Assembly (NCBI RefSeq): GCF_002005465.1 | Contig: NZ_CP014691.1 | Coordinates: 2,700,001 to 2,764,000 of the forward strand | Direction of reading: 5' to 3' | Origin: Neoasaia chiangmaiensis | GTDB taxonomy: Bacteria > Pseudomonadota > Alphaproteobacteria > Acetobacterales > Acetobacteraceae | Length of the DNA stretch: 64,000 bases | Shown here: piece after piece, positions 36,130 to 44,546 of the stretch | Position numbering within the stretch: the first letter of the stretch is position 1 | How the letters are laid out: each line of letters opens with the position of its first letter | Position numbers and translations under genes: made by a program | The notes under the pieces: generated by a model | Told to the model about the DNA's origin: nothing | Database searches by the model: none | Seen by the model: the letters and a program-made list of their open reading frames with translations, nothing else

Positions 36130-37671
36130 ATGATGCAGGACGTGACGGCCCCGACTTCCAATATTCTCACGCAATACGCGGCGCCGCCCGCTTGCACGCT
36201 GGTTATTTTCGGTGGCGGTGGCGATCTGACGAAGCGTCTGCTGGTTCCCTCGCTATATGATCTGGCGGAAAGTCAGACCTTGCCGCAGACATTCAGCCTG
36301 ATCGGCGTCGATCGCACCGCGATGGAATCCGGGACGTGGCGCGACGGCCTGCGCCAGATGATCGAAAGCTTCACGCAAGATCCCGACGCCGAGTTTTCCG
36401 CGACATCGATCGACGATGCGGCGTGGGGCAGGCTGTTTGCGAATGCGCGCTATATTGCTGGCGATTTCACGCAGCCGGCGCTTTTCGAGACGCTGCGCGA
36501 TGCCTTGGGCGACGGTAACGCGATTTTCTATCTCGCGGTGCCGGCGCGTTTTTTTGGCGGTATTGTCACCCGACTGGGCGAGGCCGGCCTGCTGGCGGAG
36601 CAGGAGGGAGGCGCTTTCCGGCGGGTCGTGATCGAAAAGCCGTTCGGCCACGATCTGGCGAGTGCCCGCGAGCTGGACGCCACGTTGTTGCATCAGGGGC
36701 GCGAGGCCCAGTTTTATCGCATCGATCATTTCCTCGGAAAGGAAACGGTGCAGAGCATCATGGCGTTGCGTTTTGCCAACGGCATGTTCGAGCCCGTGTG
36801 GCGCCAGGAATATATCGATCATATCCAGATTACGGCGGCGGAAACTGTCGGCGTCGAACAGCGGGGCGCGTTCTATGAAGTGACAGGTGCGCTGCGCGAC
36901 ATGGTGCCGAATCATCTTTTTACCATTCTCTGCATGATTGCGATGGAGCCGCCGAACATCCTCACGCCCGAAGCCGTGCGCGAGGAGAAAGCAAAGCTGT
37001 TGCAGGCCATCAGGGTCCTTGCGCCGGAAGATTACGTGCGTGGACAATATACGGCTGGATCGATCAATGGGGCGGACGTACCGGGTTATCGCGAGGAACC
37101 GAATGTCTCTCCCGACAGCACGACCGAAACATATGCCGCCATGAAGCTGCATGTCGACAACTGGCGTTGGGGCGGTGTGCCTTTCTATCTGCGGACGGGC
37201 AAGCGCATGCAGGCCCGCCAGACCGAGATTGCGATTTTTTTCAAGCAGGCGCCGCATCGACTGTTCGCGAATGCGCCGTCACATGGTCTGACCAATATCG
37301 TCCGGCTGCTGATCGATCCGGTGCATGGTATTCAGATGCATTTCGACGTGAAAAAGCCGGGGCCAGGGATCGATCTGGCGTCTGTTTACAATTCGTTTCG
37401 ATATGATGATTTCTTTCCGAAGACAGCGAATGTTGGATACGAAACGCTGCTTTATGATTGCATGGCGGGCGATCCGATGCTGTTCCAGCGAAGCGACGCC
37501 ATCGAGGAAGCCTGGCGGATCGTGGACGATGTTCTCAAGCAGGAAAAAAGTCAGCCGGAGCCTTACGCTGCCGGAACGCTTGGCCCGAAGGACGCGGACG
37601 ACCTGCTGGCACGCGATGGGCGCGCCTGGTTGCCGGTTGGCGACCAGCGGAGGCGAACGGCCGAGGCATAA
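36130..37671 (+). CDS. zwf: Glucose-6-phosphate 1-dehydrogenase
   Basis: First enzyme of the oxidative pentose phosphate and Entner-Doudoroff routes, 513 residues. The N-terminal coenzyme motif is VIFGGGGDLTKRLLVPSLYDL. The active-site signature YRIDHFLGKETVQ, with its catalytic His and substrate-binding Lys, falls near residues 196-208. IEKPFGHDLASARELD is near 170. Pentose phosphate metabolism is the main cytoplasmic sugar route in acetic acid bacteria, and SthA earlier in the window can recycle the NADPH formed. A GGAGGA lies 3 and 6 nt before two adjacent ATGs (36130 and 36133), so either may be used. Confidence 0.96.
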   Translation: MMQDVTAPTSNILTQYAAPPACTLVIFGGGGDLTKRLLVPSLYDLAESQTLPQTFSLIGVDRTAMESGTWRDGLRQMIESFTQDPDAEFSATSIDDAAWGRLFANARYIAGDFTQPALFETLRDALGDGNAIFYLAVPARFFGGIVTRLGEAGLLAEQEGGAFRRVVIEKPFGHDLASARELDATLLHQGREAQFYRIDHFLGKETVQSIMALRFANGMFEPVWRQEYIDHIQITAAETVGVEQRGAFYEVTGALRDMVPNHLFTILCMIAMEPPNILTPEAVREEKAKLLQAIRVLAPEDYVRGQYTAGSINGADVPGYREEPNVSPDSTTETYAAMKLHVDNWRWGGVPFYLRTGKRMQARQTEIAIFFKQAPHRLFANAPSHGLTNIVRLLIDPVHGIQMHFDVKKPGPGIDLASVYNSFRYDDFFPKTANVGYETLLYDCMAGDPMLFQRSDAIEEAWRIVDDVLKQEKSQPEPYAAGTLGPKDADDLLARDGRAWLPVGDQRRRTAEA

Positions 37672-37848
37672 CGACCGGTATTATCGCCGCCGGCCGAGTG
37701 CGCGCCCATCGTGCCTCATCCCGGACGCGAAACAGCGGATCATCCTGGCGGATACAAGCTCCGACACCCATCCATCTCATTCTGAAAAAAGCCTTGATCG
37801 GCGCGTTTGGTATCGAACGCCAATCCGGCGCCTGGGAGAGAAGACCGC

Positions 37849-39666
37849 ATGAGCGGCATGTCTATCGAAAATCACGCGATTATCGGCGATCTGCGCACGA
37901 CGGCGCTGATCGCTCTCAATGGCACGATCGATTTTCTCTGTTGGCCGCGTTTCGACAGCCCGAGCATTTTCGCGTCGTTGCTCGAGCCGGAAGCTGGCGC
38001 ATTCGAACTGGCGCCGGTGCTGGAAGGTGGCCGTTCGACGCAGTTCTATATCCCCGATACGAACGTGCTGTTGACCCGGCTGCTTTCGCACGAAGGCGTC
38101 AGCGAGATTTCGGACTTCATGACCCCGGCGCCGCAGGATCCGGAGCAGCGTCTGGTGCGGCGGGCGAAGGCAGTTCGCGGGAACGTGCGCTTCCGCATGC
38201 GTTGCGCGCCGCGTTTCGATTACGCCCGCGTCGGGCACGAAGCCTATATGCTGACGGATTATATCGTCCTTTTCCAGCAGGCCGGAACGGCGCATCCGGC
38301 ACTGCGGCTTTGTTCGACCGTGCCACTGCGGATCGAGAATGGCGCGGCCGTGGCGGAATTCGAGCTGGCAGCGAACGATACGGCGACATTCATCCTCGAT
38401 GGCGTGACGACCGTCCACAACATCGCCTTGGAGGACCACTGGTCGGCGGAGGCTTTCAAGGCGACGACGACATACTGGCGTGACTGGGTAGGGCGTTCGA
38501 CCTATCACGGGCGTTGGTATGAACAGATCACGCGATCCACGCTGGCGCTCAAGCTGCTGACCTCGGCCGAACACGGCTCCATGGTGGCGGCGGCAACCTT
38601 CGGACTGCCCGAGGATCCTGGTGGGGTTCGGAACTGGGATTATCGCTACTGCTGGATCCGTGACGCGTCGTTCATGGTCTATGCCTTCATGAAGACGGGG
38701 CATAAGGAGGAGGCGACGGCCTTCATCCGCTGGCTGCATGAGCGACGCATGGAGGCTCAGCCGGGAGAGGCGCGGTTGCGCGTTCTCTATGGCATTGACG
38801 GGCGCAAGATCACGACCGAGACGGATCTCGAGCATTTCGCAGGGTACCGGGATTCACGGCCTGTGCGGATCGGCAATCTGGCGGAGGAACAACTCCAGCT
38901 CGACATCATCGGCGAGGTGATGGACGCGATCTATCATGCCGACGATTATTGCGAACGTCTGAGCACCGAAGCCTGGAAAGCCGTGACAGAGGGCATAGAC
39001 TGGCTTTGCCTGAGCTGGAACCAGCCTGACGAGAGCATCTGGGAGGTGCGCGGCGGACGGCGGCATTTCCTCTATTCACGCCTGATGTGCTGGGTCGCGT
39101 TCGATCGGGCCATCCGCTTGGCGGAGCGGCGGGCATTGCCGGGTCGTATCGCCGTATGGGTGCGGGAGCGCGATGCGATCTATCGCGACATCCACGAGAA
39201 CTTCTGGAATGCCGAGGGGCAGTATTTTGTCCAGTACAAGGGCGGCGACATGATCGATGCGTCCTGTCTGCTGATGCCACTGATGGGTTTCATCGGCGAT
39301 CACGACCCGCGCTGGCAATCCACGCTGAAAGCTGTGGGGGACAGCCTGGTCGATGACAGTCACGTCTATCGTTATCACGTGGTGCTGGGCGACAACGAGG
39401 ACGGACTGACCGGGCTGGAGGGCACCTTTACCATGTGTTCGTTCTGGTACGTCGAATGTCTCGCGCGTTCGGGCGATCTGTTGCAGGCGCGTTTCCTGTT
39501 CGAGAAAATGCTGTCCTATGCCAATCACGTCGGGCTGTTTTCTGAGGAGATCGGGCCGTCGGGCGAGCATCTGGGCAACTTCCCACAGGCCTTTACCCAT
39601 CTGGCGCTCATCCGGGCCGGGCAATATCTCAATCGAGCGCTAACCCAGCATGAAAAAAGCAACTAA
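37849..39666 (+). CDS. Glycoside hydrolase family 15 protein (glucoamylase/trehalase-like)
   Basis: 605 residues, no signal peptide, so cytoplasmic. The N-terminal beta-rich domain begins IENHAIIGDLRTTALIALNGTIDFLCWPRFDS, the standard opening of bacterial GH15 proteins. The catalytic (alpha/alpha)6 domain includes GVRNWDYRYCWIRDASFMVYAF near residue 262, where a substrate-binding Arg-Asp pair lies. Later come KGGDMIDASCLLMPLMGFI near 465 and EGTFTMCSFWYVECLARSGDLLQA near 525. In characterised relatives the substrate is maltodextrin or trehalose, and the sequence alone does not decide. Co-orientation with zwf (177 bases between) suggests storage-sugar breakdown feeding pentose phosphate metabolism. 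Confidence 0.88.
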   Translation: MSGMSIENHAIIGDLRTTALIALNGTIDFLCWPRFDSPSIFASLLEPEAGAFELAPVLEGGRSTQFYIPDTNVLLTRLLSHEGVSEISDFMTPAPQDPEQRLVRRAKAVRGNVRFRMRCAPRFDYARVGHEAYMLTDYIVLFQQAGTAHPALRLCSTVPLRIENGAAVAEFELAANDTATFILDGVTTVHNIALEDHWSAEAFKATTTYWRDWVGRSTYHGRWYEQITRSTLALKLLTSAEHGSMVAAATFGLPEDPGGVRNWDYRYCWIRDASFMVYAFMKTGHKEEATAFIRWLHERRMEAQPGEARLRVLYGIDGRKITTETDLEHFAGYRDSRPVRIGNLAEEQLQLDIIGEVMDAIYHADDYCERLSTEAWKAVTEGIDWLCLSWNQPDESIWEVRGGRRHFLYSRLMCWVAFDRAIRLAERRALPGRIAVWVRERDAIYRDIHENFWNAEGQYFVQYKGGDMIDASCLLMPLMGFIGDHDPRWQSTLKAVGDSLVDDSHVYRYHVVLGDNEDGLTGLEGTFTMCSFWYVECLARSGDLLQARFLFEKMLSYANHVGLFSEEIGPSGEHLGNFPQAFTHLALIRAGQYLNRALTQHEKSN

Positions 39667-39680
39667 TAATCATTCTCATT
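39664..39680. promoter_or_regulatory. Fur-box-like sequence upstream of the nuo operon
   Basis: The minus strand reads AATGAGAATGATTATTA, close to the classical iron-responsive Fur pattern of GATAAT-type repeats. It overlaps the GH15 stop codon and is followed by TTGAAA (39679-39684), a possible -35. Complex I is rich in iron-sulfur clusters, so iron control is plausible but unproven. It lies about 160 bases before nuoA. Confidence 0.35.
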
Positions 39681-39840
39681 GAAATTAGGGCAAGAATAGT
39701 TCTGTTAACAAAGCATCACGAAACCGTGCGCTCGCATGCAGGTGATGCGCCATCCGAATTATTCGGTGCTATGCGGAGAACCAACGAATTGTCTTTTTGA
39801 GACAACAACTTGGTCTCCGCCGCGGCGGCGGCCCCATTAA

Positions 39841-40287
39841 ATGGTGGTGTGCCTGGTGTCGCAATTCATCTCAGATCACGCGCTCGCTATTTATATCGTT
39901 TTTACGGCCGTTTTTCTTTGCATCGTCGTGGCGCTTTCCGCGGTACTCGGGCCGCGTCGCGTTGGCGCGGCGCGGGGGCGTTCGATGAGCCTGCCGTATG
40001 AATCCGGCATTCTTCAGACCGGTTCGGCGCGCGTACGGCTGCCTGTGCAGTATTATCTGGTCGCGATGTTCTTCGTCATTTTCGATGTCGAGAGCGTGTT
40101 TCTCTATGCCTGGGGCAGCGTCGCGGTGAAAGCCGGCTGGGCCGCCTATATTTCGGTTCTCACCTTCATCGTCTTCCTGTGCATCGCGCTGGCCTATCTG
40201 TGGCGGTCCGGCGCGTTGGAGTGGGGACCCAAGCACCGCAAGATGCCACCCCGGAAATCCTTCGACGTGTCTGAGCATGAGGTATAA
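39841..40287 (+). CDS. nuoA: NADH-quinone oxidoreductase subunit A
   Basis: First gene of the 13-gene complex I operon. 148 residues with three membrane helices. The loop SLPYESGILQTGSARVRLPVQYYLVAM contains the conserved segment (PYESG; the usual form is YECG), followed by FVIFDVESVFLYAW with the acidic residues lining the quinone/proton path. The start at 39841 has no good ribosome-binding site. A GTG at 39850 is an alternative. The C-terminal tail WGPKHRKMPPRKSFDVSEHEV is longer than in some homologues. Confidence 0.93.
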   Translation: MVVCLVSQFISDHALAIYIVFTAVFLCIVVALSAVLGPRRVGAARGRSMSLPYESGILQTGSARVRLPVQYYLVAMFFVIFDVESVFLYAWGSVAVKAGWAAYISVLTFIVFLCIALAYLWRSGALEWGPKHRKMPPRKSFDVSEHEV

Positions 40288-40290
40288 ATC

Positions 40291-40932
40291 ATGAACTGGT
40301 CCTTAACCTCACCGCTTGGCGAGCCCACGAAACATCGCCCGGAAGATCTGTTGCAGCACGAGGACGTGCGCAAGAATCTGGTGGTCGGCAAGCTTCAGGA
40401 TTTCATTTCCTGGGGGCAGAAGAATTCTCTCTGGCCGTTCAATTTCGGTCTGTCCTGTTGCTATGTCGAAATGGCGACGGCCTTCACGAGCCGTTACGAC
40501 ATTGCCCGTTTCGGTTCAGAGGTCCTGCGCGCGACGCCGCGTGAGGCGGACCTGATCGTCATTGCCGGAACGGTCTTCCGCAAGATGGCGCCGATCGTGA
40601 AGTATCTTTATGACCAGATGCTCGAGCCACGCTGGGTTATCTCCATGGGCTCCTGCGCCAATTCCGGCGGCATGTATGACATCTACAGCGTCGTCCAGGG
40701 CGTGGACTCGTTCCTGCCGGTCGATGTCTACGTGCCCGGTTGTCCGCCGCGACCGGATGCCCTGCTGGAGGGGTTGATGCTGTTGCAAAACTCCATCGGC
40801 CAGCAGCGCCGCCCGCTCAGCTGGATGGTCGGCGATCAGGGCGTGACGAAGGTGACGCCCCCGAGCATGCGGGATCTCAAGCGGGAAGAGCGCATGAAGG
40901 TGCGCGATCTCCGCACGCCCGATACCATCTGA
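40291..40932 (+). CDS. nuoB: NADH-quinone oxidoreductase subunit B (cluster N2)
   Basis: 213 residues. Carries the terminal [4Fe-4S] cluster N2 that reduces ubiquinone. Ligands are the tandem C56-C57 (GLSCCYVEM), C122 ([11 protein letters not shown]) and C151 (VPGCPPRP). The stretch [15 protein letters not shown] before the ligands is typical. It begins 3 bases after nuoA and is followed by the fused nuoCD gene. Confidence 0.97.
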   Translation: MNWSLTSPLGEPTKHRPEDLLQHEDVRKNLVVGKLQDFISWGQKNSLWPFNFGLSCCYVEMATAFTSRYDIARFGSEVLRATPREADLIVIAGTVFRKMAPIVKYLYDQMLEPRWVISMGSCANSGGMYDIYSVVQGVDSFLPVDVYVPGCPPRPDALLEGLMLLQNSIGQQRRPLSWMVGDQGVTKVTPPSMRDLKREERMKVRDLRTPDTI

Positions 40933-40945
40933 GGCACGGCATATC

Positions 40946-42712
40946 ATGAGTGAAATTCTCGAGCGGAGCCGAGCAGGCAGCATGGGTGCGGCAGTGGCGC
41001 AACTGCCGCCGCACATGGTTCTCGTGACGGAGGAAACGCGTGACGGTGTGCCGACCTATTGGGTCGGGCGAGGGCAGATCCGTGCTGTTCTGAAGGAAAT
41101 CAAACGGGGCGGCGCGCTGAGGATGCTGTTCGACCTGACTGCGGTTGACGAGCGACAGCGCGAGCAACGCCAGAAGGGTCTGCCGGCTTCGGATTTCACG
41201 GTCGTCTACCACATCACCTCTTTCGACGGGCCGTTGGACGATCTACGCCTGAAAGTGCCGCTGGCCGCCGACGATGCGACGTTGTCGACCATCACGGATA
41301 TCTGGCCGAATGCCAACTGGCTGGAACGTGAGGCATGGGATCTGATGGGCGTGGTGTTCGAGGGACACCCGCATCTGACCCGCATCATGACGCCGCCGAC
41401 ATGGGTGGGTCATCCCCTGCGCAAGGACCATTATGCCCGCGCGACCGAACGGCCCCCCTATACGCTCAGCGAGGACGAGGTTTTCCACGAGCAGGAGGCG
41501 CTACGTTTCGACCCCGAAGCCTGGGGAATGAAGAAGCATTCCGACAACAGCGACTTCATGTTCCTCAATGTGGGACCGAACCATCCATCGGTTCATGGCG
41601 TGTTTCGCGTCATGTTGCAGCTCGAGGGCGAGCATATCGTCGATGCGGTGCCGGATATCGGCTATCATCATCGTGGCGCGGAGAAGATGGCCGAGCGCCA
41701 GACATGGCACGGTTATATCCCCTACACGGATCGCATCGATTATGTCGGTGGCGTGATGAACAACTTCCCCTATGTGATGGGGGTCGAAAAGCTGGCGGGC
41801 ATCACGGTTCCGCCGCGCGCGCAGATGATCCGCATCATGCTGGCGGAGTTCTTCCGCCTGTCCAGCCATCTCGTATTCTACGGAACGATGGTGCAGGATC
41901 TGGGGCAGCTTTCGCCGGTATTCTACATCTTCACCGATCGTGAGCGCGTTTTCGAGATCATCGAGAAAATCTGCGGCTTCCGCATGCATCCGGCTTTCTT
42001 CCGGATCGGCGGCGTGGCGATGGACCTGCCGAAGGGCTGGGAAAACGAGGTGCGCGCATTTATCGATTATCTGCCGGCGCGCCTGAACGAATACGACAAG
42101 CTCGTCATGAAGAATCCGATCTTCAAGGCGCGCACGAAGGGCATCGGCGTTTATTCGACCGAGGAAGCGATCGACTGGGGCGTGACGGGACCCGGACTGC
42201 GCGCAACGGGACTGGAATGGGATTATCGCAAGAAGGCCCCTTATTCCGGCTACGATCAGATCGAGTTCGATATTCCGACGGCGGTCAACGGCGATTGCTA
42301 CGATCGCGCGGCGGTGCATATCGAGGAGATGCGCCAGAGCCTGCGCATTATCCGCTATTGCCTCGATAACATGCCGGAGGGTGCCTACAAGGCGGAGCAT
42401 CCGCTGGCGATGCCGCCGCCGAAGCCCCGCACGATGCACGACATCGAAACGCTGATCCATCATTTCGTGGGCGTCAGCTGGGGACCGGTTATTCCGGCGG
42501 GCGAGGTGCGTTCCTGCATCGAAGCGACGAAGGGGCTCAACTCCTATTATCTGACCTCCGATGGCGGGACGATGTCGTATCGCACGCGCATTCGCACGCC
42601 ATCCTTCATTCATTTGCAACAGCTTCCGATGTTGTCGCGCGGCACGATGATTGCCGACCTGATCGCGATTATTGGAAGCATCGACTTCGTGATGGCCGAT
42701 GTTGACCGCTGA
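40946..42712 (+). CDS. nuoCD: NADH-quinone oxidoreductase fused subunits C and D
   Basis: A single 588-residue chain. Residues 1-190 are the 30-kDa NuoC part, with [38 protein letters not shown]. The rest is the 49-kDa NuoD part, with [35 protein letters not shown] and a C-terminus ending DFVMADVDR. NuoD forms the quinone-binding cavity with NuoB. The fusion is usual in Gammaproteobacteria such as Escherichia coli, while most Alphaproteobacteria keep separate genes. Confidence 0.97.
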   Translation: MSEILERSRAGSMGAAVAQLPPHMVLVTEETRDGVPTYWVGRGQIRAVLKEIKRGGALRMLFDLTAVDERQREQRQKGLPASDFTVVYHITSFDGPLDDLRLKVPLAADDATLSTITDIWPNANWLEREAWDLMGVVFEGHPHLTRIMTPPTWVGHPLRKDHYARATERPPYTLSEDEVFHEQEALRFDPEAWGMKKHSDNSDFMFLNVGPNHPSVHGVFRVMLQLEGEHIVDAVPDIGYHHRGAEKMAERQTWHGYIPYTDRIDYVGGVMNNFPYVMGVEKLAGITVPPRAQMIRIMLAEFFRLSSHLVFYGTMVQDLGQLSPVFYIFTDRERVFEIIEKICGFRMHPAFFRIGGVAMDLPKGWENEVRAFIDYLPARLNEYDKLVMKNPIFKARTKGIGVYSTEEAIDWGVTGPGLRATGLEWDYRKKAPYSGYDQIEFDIPTAVNGDCYDRAAVHIEEMRQSLRIIRYCLDNMPEGAYKAEHPLAMPPPKPRTMHDIETLIHHFVGVSWGPVIPAGEVRSCIEATKGLNSYYLTSDGGTMSYRTRIRTPSFIHLQQLPMLSRGTMIADLIAIIGSIDFVMADVDR

Positions 42713-43220
42713 GAGAACGGCGTCCGGCGCCGAAATGCCGGACCGGATCGCTGATGATCTGGTTCATACCATTACCGAAATGGGTCATCATGATGTGCTG
42801 CCGCGCGGCGCCTGTATCGAGGCGCTCCGCATGGTGCAGGAACGCTATGGCTGGATCTGTGACCGCCACCTGAAACAGGTCGCGGATATTCTCGGCATGT
42901 CGCTGGCCGATATCGACGGCGTGGCGACCTATTTCAATCTCCTGTTCCGCAAGCCGGTCGGCAAGAACGTCATCATGCTTTGCGACAGCGTTTCCTGCTG
43001 GGTGATGGGCGTCGATGGCGTGCGCGAGAAGCTTTGCAGGAAGCTGGGCGTCAGCATGGGCCAGACGACGCAGGACGGCGAATTCACGCTGTTGCCGATC
43101 GTATGCCTGGGGCATTGCGATCACGCGCCTGCGATGATGATCGGCAAGGACCTATACGGTCCCGTCCGGCCAGAGGATATCGACGCGATCATCGATGAGA
43201 GGCGGGGTGCCGCATCATGA
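42699..43220 (+). CDS. nuoE: NADH-quinone oxidoreductase subunit E ([2Fe-2S] N1a)
   Basis: 173 residues. Thioredoxin-like fold binding cluster N1a through C-x4-C ([11 protein letters not shown]) and C-x3-C (CLGHC). The N-terminal helical part includes [19 protein letters not shown]. The start overlaps the nuoCD stop by 14 bases. An internal ATG at 42735 would give a more standard length. The stop overlaps nuoF (ATGA). Confidence 0.96.
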   Translation: MLTAERTASGAEMPDRIADDLVHTITEMGHHDVLPRGACIEALRMVQERYGWICDRHLKQVADILGMSLADIDGVATYFNLLFRKPVGKNVIMLCDSVSCWVMGVDGVREKLCRKLGVSMGQTTQDGEFTLLPIVCLGHCDHAPAMMIGKDLYGPVRPEDIDAIIDERRGAAS

Positions 43221-44536
43221 GTTACACAGCAAAAGACCCAGAGAAGCGTCCATTACTGGCGCTGGTCGATCAGGCCGATCCGCCGGATGTCGCGACCTAT
43301 GAGCGTGGCGGCGGCTTCCGCGGTCTGCGTCGCGTGCTCAGCGGGCTCAGCCCGGCCGAGGTGATTGACGAGGTAACCAAGTCCAAGCTGCGTGGCCGTG
43401 GCGGCGCGGGATTCAGCACCGGCATGAAATGGAGTTTCGTGCCGAAGGAATCCCAGAAGGAGCGGAAGAAATACATCGTCGCCAACGGTGACGAAATGGA
43501 ACCGGGCACCTTTAAGGACCGGCTTCTGGTCGAGGGTAATCCGCTGCAACTGGTCGAGGGGATGATAATCTCCGCTTATGCGATCCAGGCATCGCACGGC
43601 GTGATCTTCCTGCGTGGCGAATATCATCTGGGTCTGGAGCGGTTGAAGATCGCCGTCGAGCAGGCCAAGGCGGCGGGGTTCCTCGGCGAGAATATCCTCG
43701 GCTCCGGTTTCGACTTCGAATTGATCGTCCATCCGTCCGGTGGCCGCTATATCTGCGGTGAGGAGACGGCGTTGCTGACCGCGCTGGAGGGCCGCCGTGC
43801 CAATCCGCGCACCAAGCCGCCCTTCCCGCAGGTCAGCGGGTTGTGGGGTGCGCCGACCGTCGTCAACAATATCGAGACGTTCTCGAATATTCCGCACATC
43901 ATGGCCAACGGGATCGACTGGTATCTGGGCCTGAGCGCCTGCGGTGACGGTGGCACGAAACTTTACGGGGTTAGCGGTCGTGCCAAACGGCCGGGCGTTT
44001 ACGAACTGCCGCTCGGCACGCGGATGGGCATTTTGCTGGAAGAATGTGCCGGTGGGATGCAGGACGGATACAGGCTGCGTGCGTTCCTGCCGGGTGGTGC
44101 ATCGACCGCCTTTCTGGGGGCGGAACATGCCGATATCGTTCTGGATTATCCGACGCCGGAAAAGGCGGGAAGCCGCCTTGGCACCGGTCTGGCCATCCTG
44201 CTGGATGACCGCGCCAGCCCGATCGGCATGATCCGTAATCTGGAGCATTTTTTCGCGCAGGAATCCTGCGGCTGGTGTACGCCGTGTCGCGACGGGTTGC
44301 CATGGGTCGAGAAGCTGCTGATCGACATCGAGGAAGGTCGGGGCGGACCGGACGACATCCTTCGGCTACAGGACGCCTGCCGTTTGATCGGGCCGATGGG
44401 CCGCACGTTCTGCGCGCATGCGCCGGGGGCGATTGCGCCGCTGGAGAGCGGGTTGCGGCTGTTCAGGGAAGATTTCGAAAGAGCCGTTCAGGGCGGTGGC
44501 GCCGTTGTGCCATCCGCTCAGGAACGTGCGGCGTAG
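43217..44536 (+). CDS. nuoF: NADH-quinone oxidoreductase subunit F (NADH/FMN site)
   Basis: 439 residues. NADH entry point of complex I. The glycine-rich NADH/FMN segment SKLRGRGGAGFSTGMKWSF lies near residue 55, with VANGDEMEPGTFKDR near 90 and RYICGEETALLTALEGRR near 176. Cluster N3 ligands are in SCGWCTPCRDG (three Cys) plus the later TFCAHAPG. It receives hydride from NADH and passes electrons to NuoE and NuoG. Confidence 0.97.
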   Translation: MSYTAKDPEKRPLLALVDQADPPDVATYERGGGFRGLRRVLSGLSPAEVIDEVTKSKLRGRGGAGFSTGMKWSFVPKESQKERKKYIVANGDEMEPGTFKDRLLVEGNPLQLVEGMIISAYAIQASHGVIFLRGEYHLGLERLKIAVEQAKAAGFLGENILGSGFDFELIVHPSGGRYICGEETALLTALEGRRANPRTKPPFPQVSGLWGAPTVVNNIETFSNIPHIMANGIDWYLGLSACGDGGTKLYGVSGRAKRPGVYELPLGTRMGILLEECAGGMQDGYRLRAFLPGGASTAFLGAEHADIVLDYPTPEKAGSRLGTGLAILLDDRASPIGMIRNLEHFFAQESCGWCTPCRDGLPWVEKLLIDIEEGRGGPDDILRLQDACRLIGPMGRTFCAHAPGAIAPLESGLRLFREDFERAVQGGGAVVPSAQERAA

Positions 44537-44546
44537 GAGTATCGGC

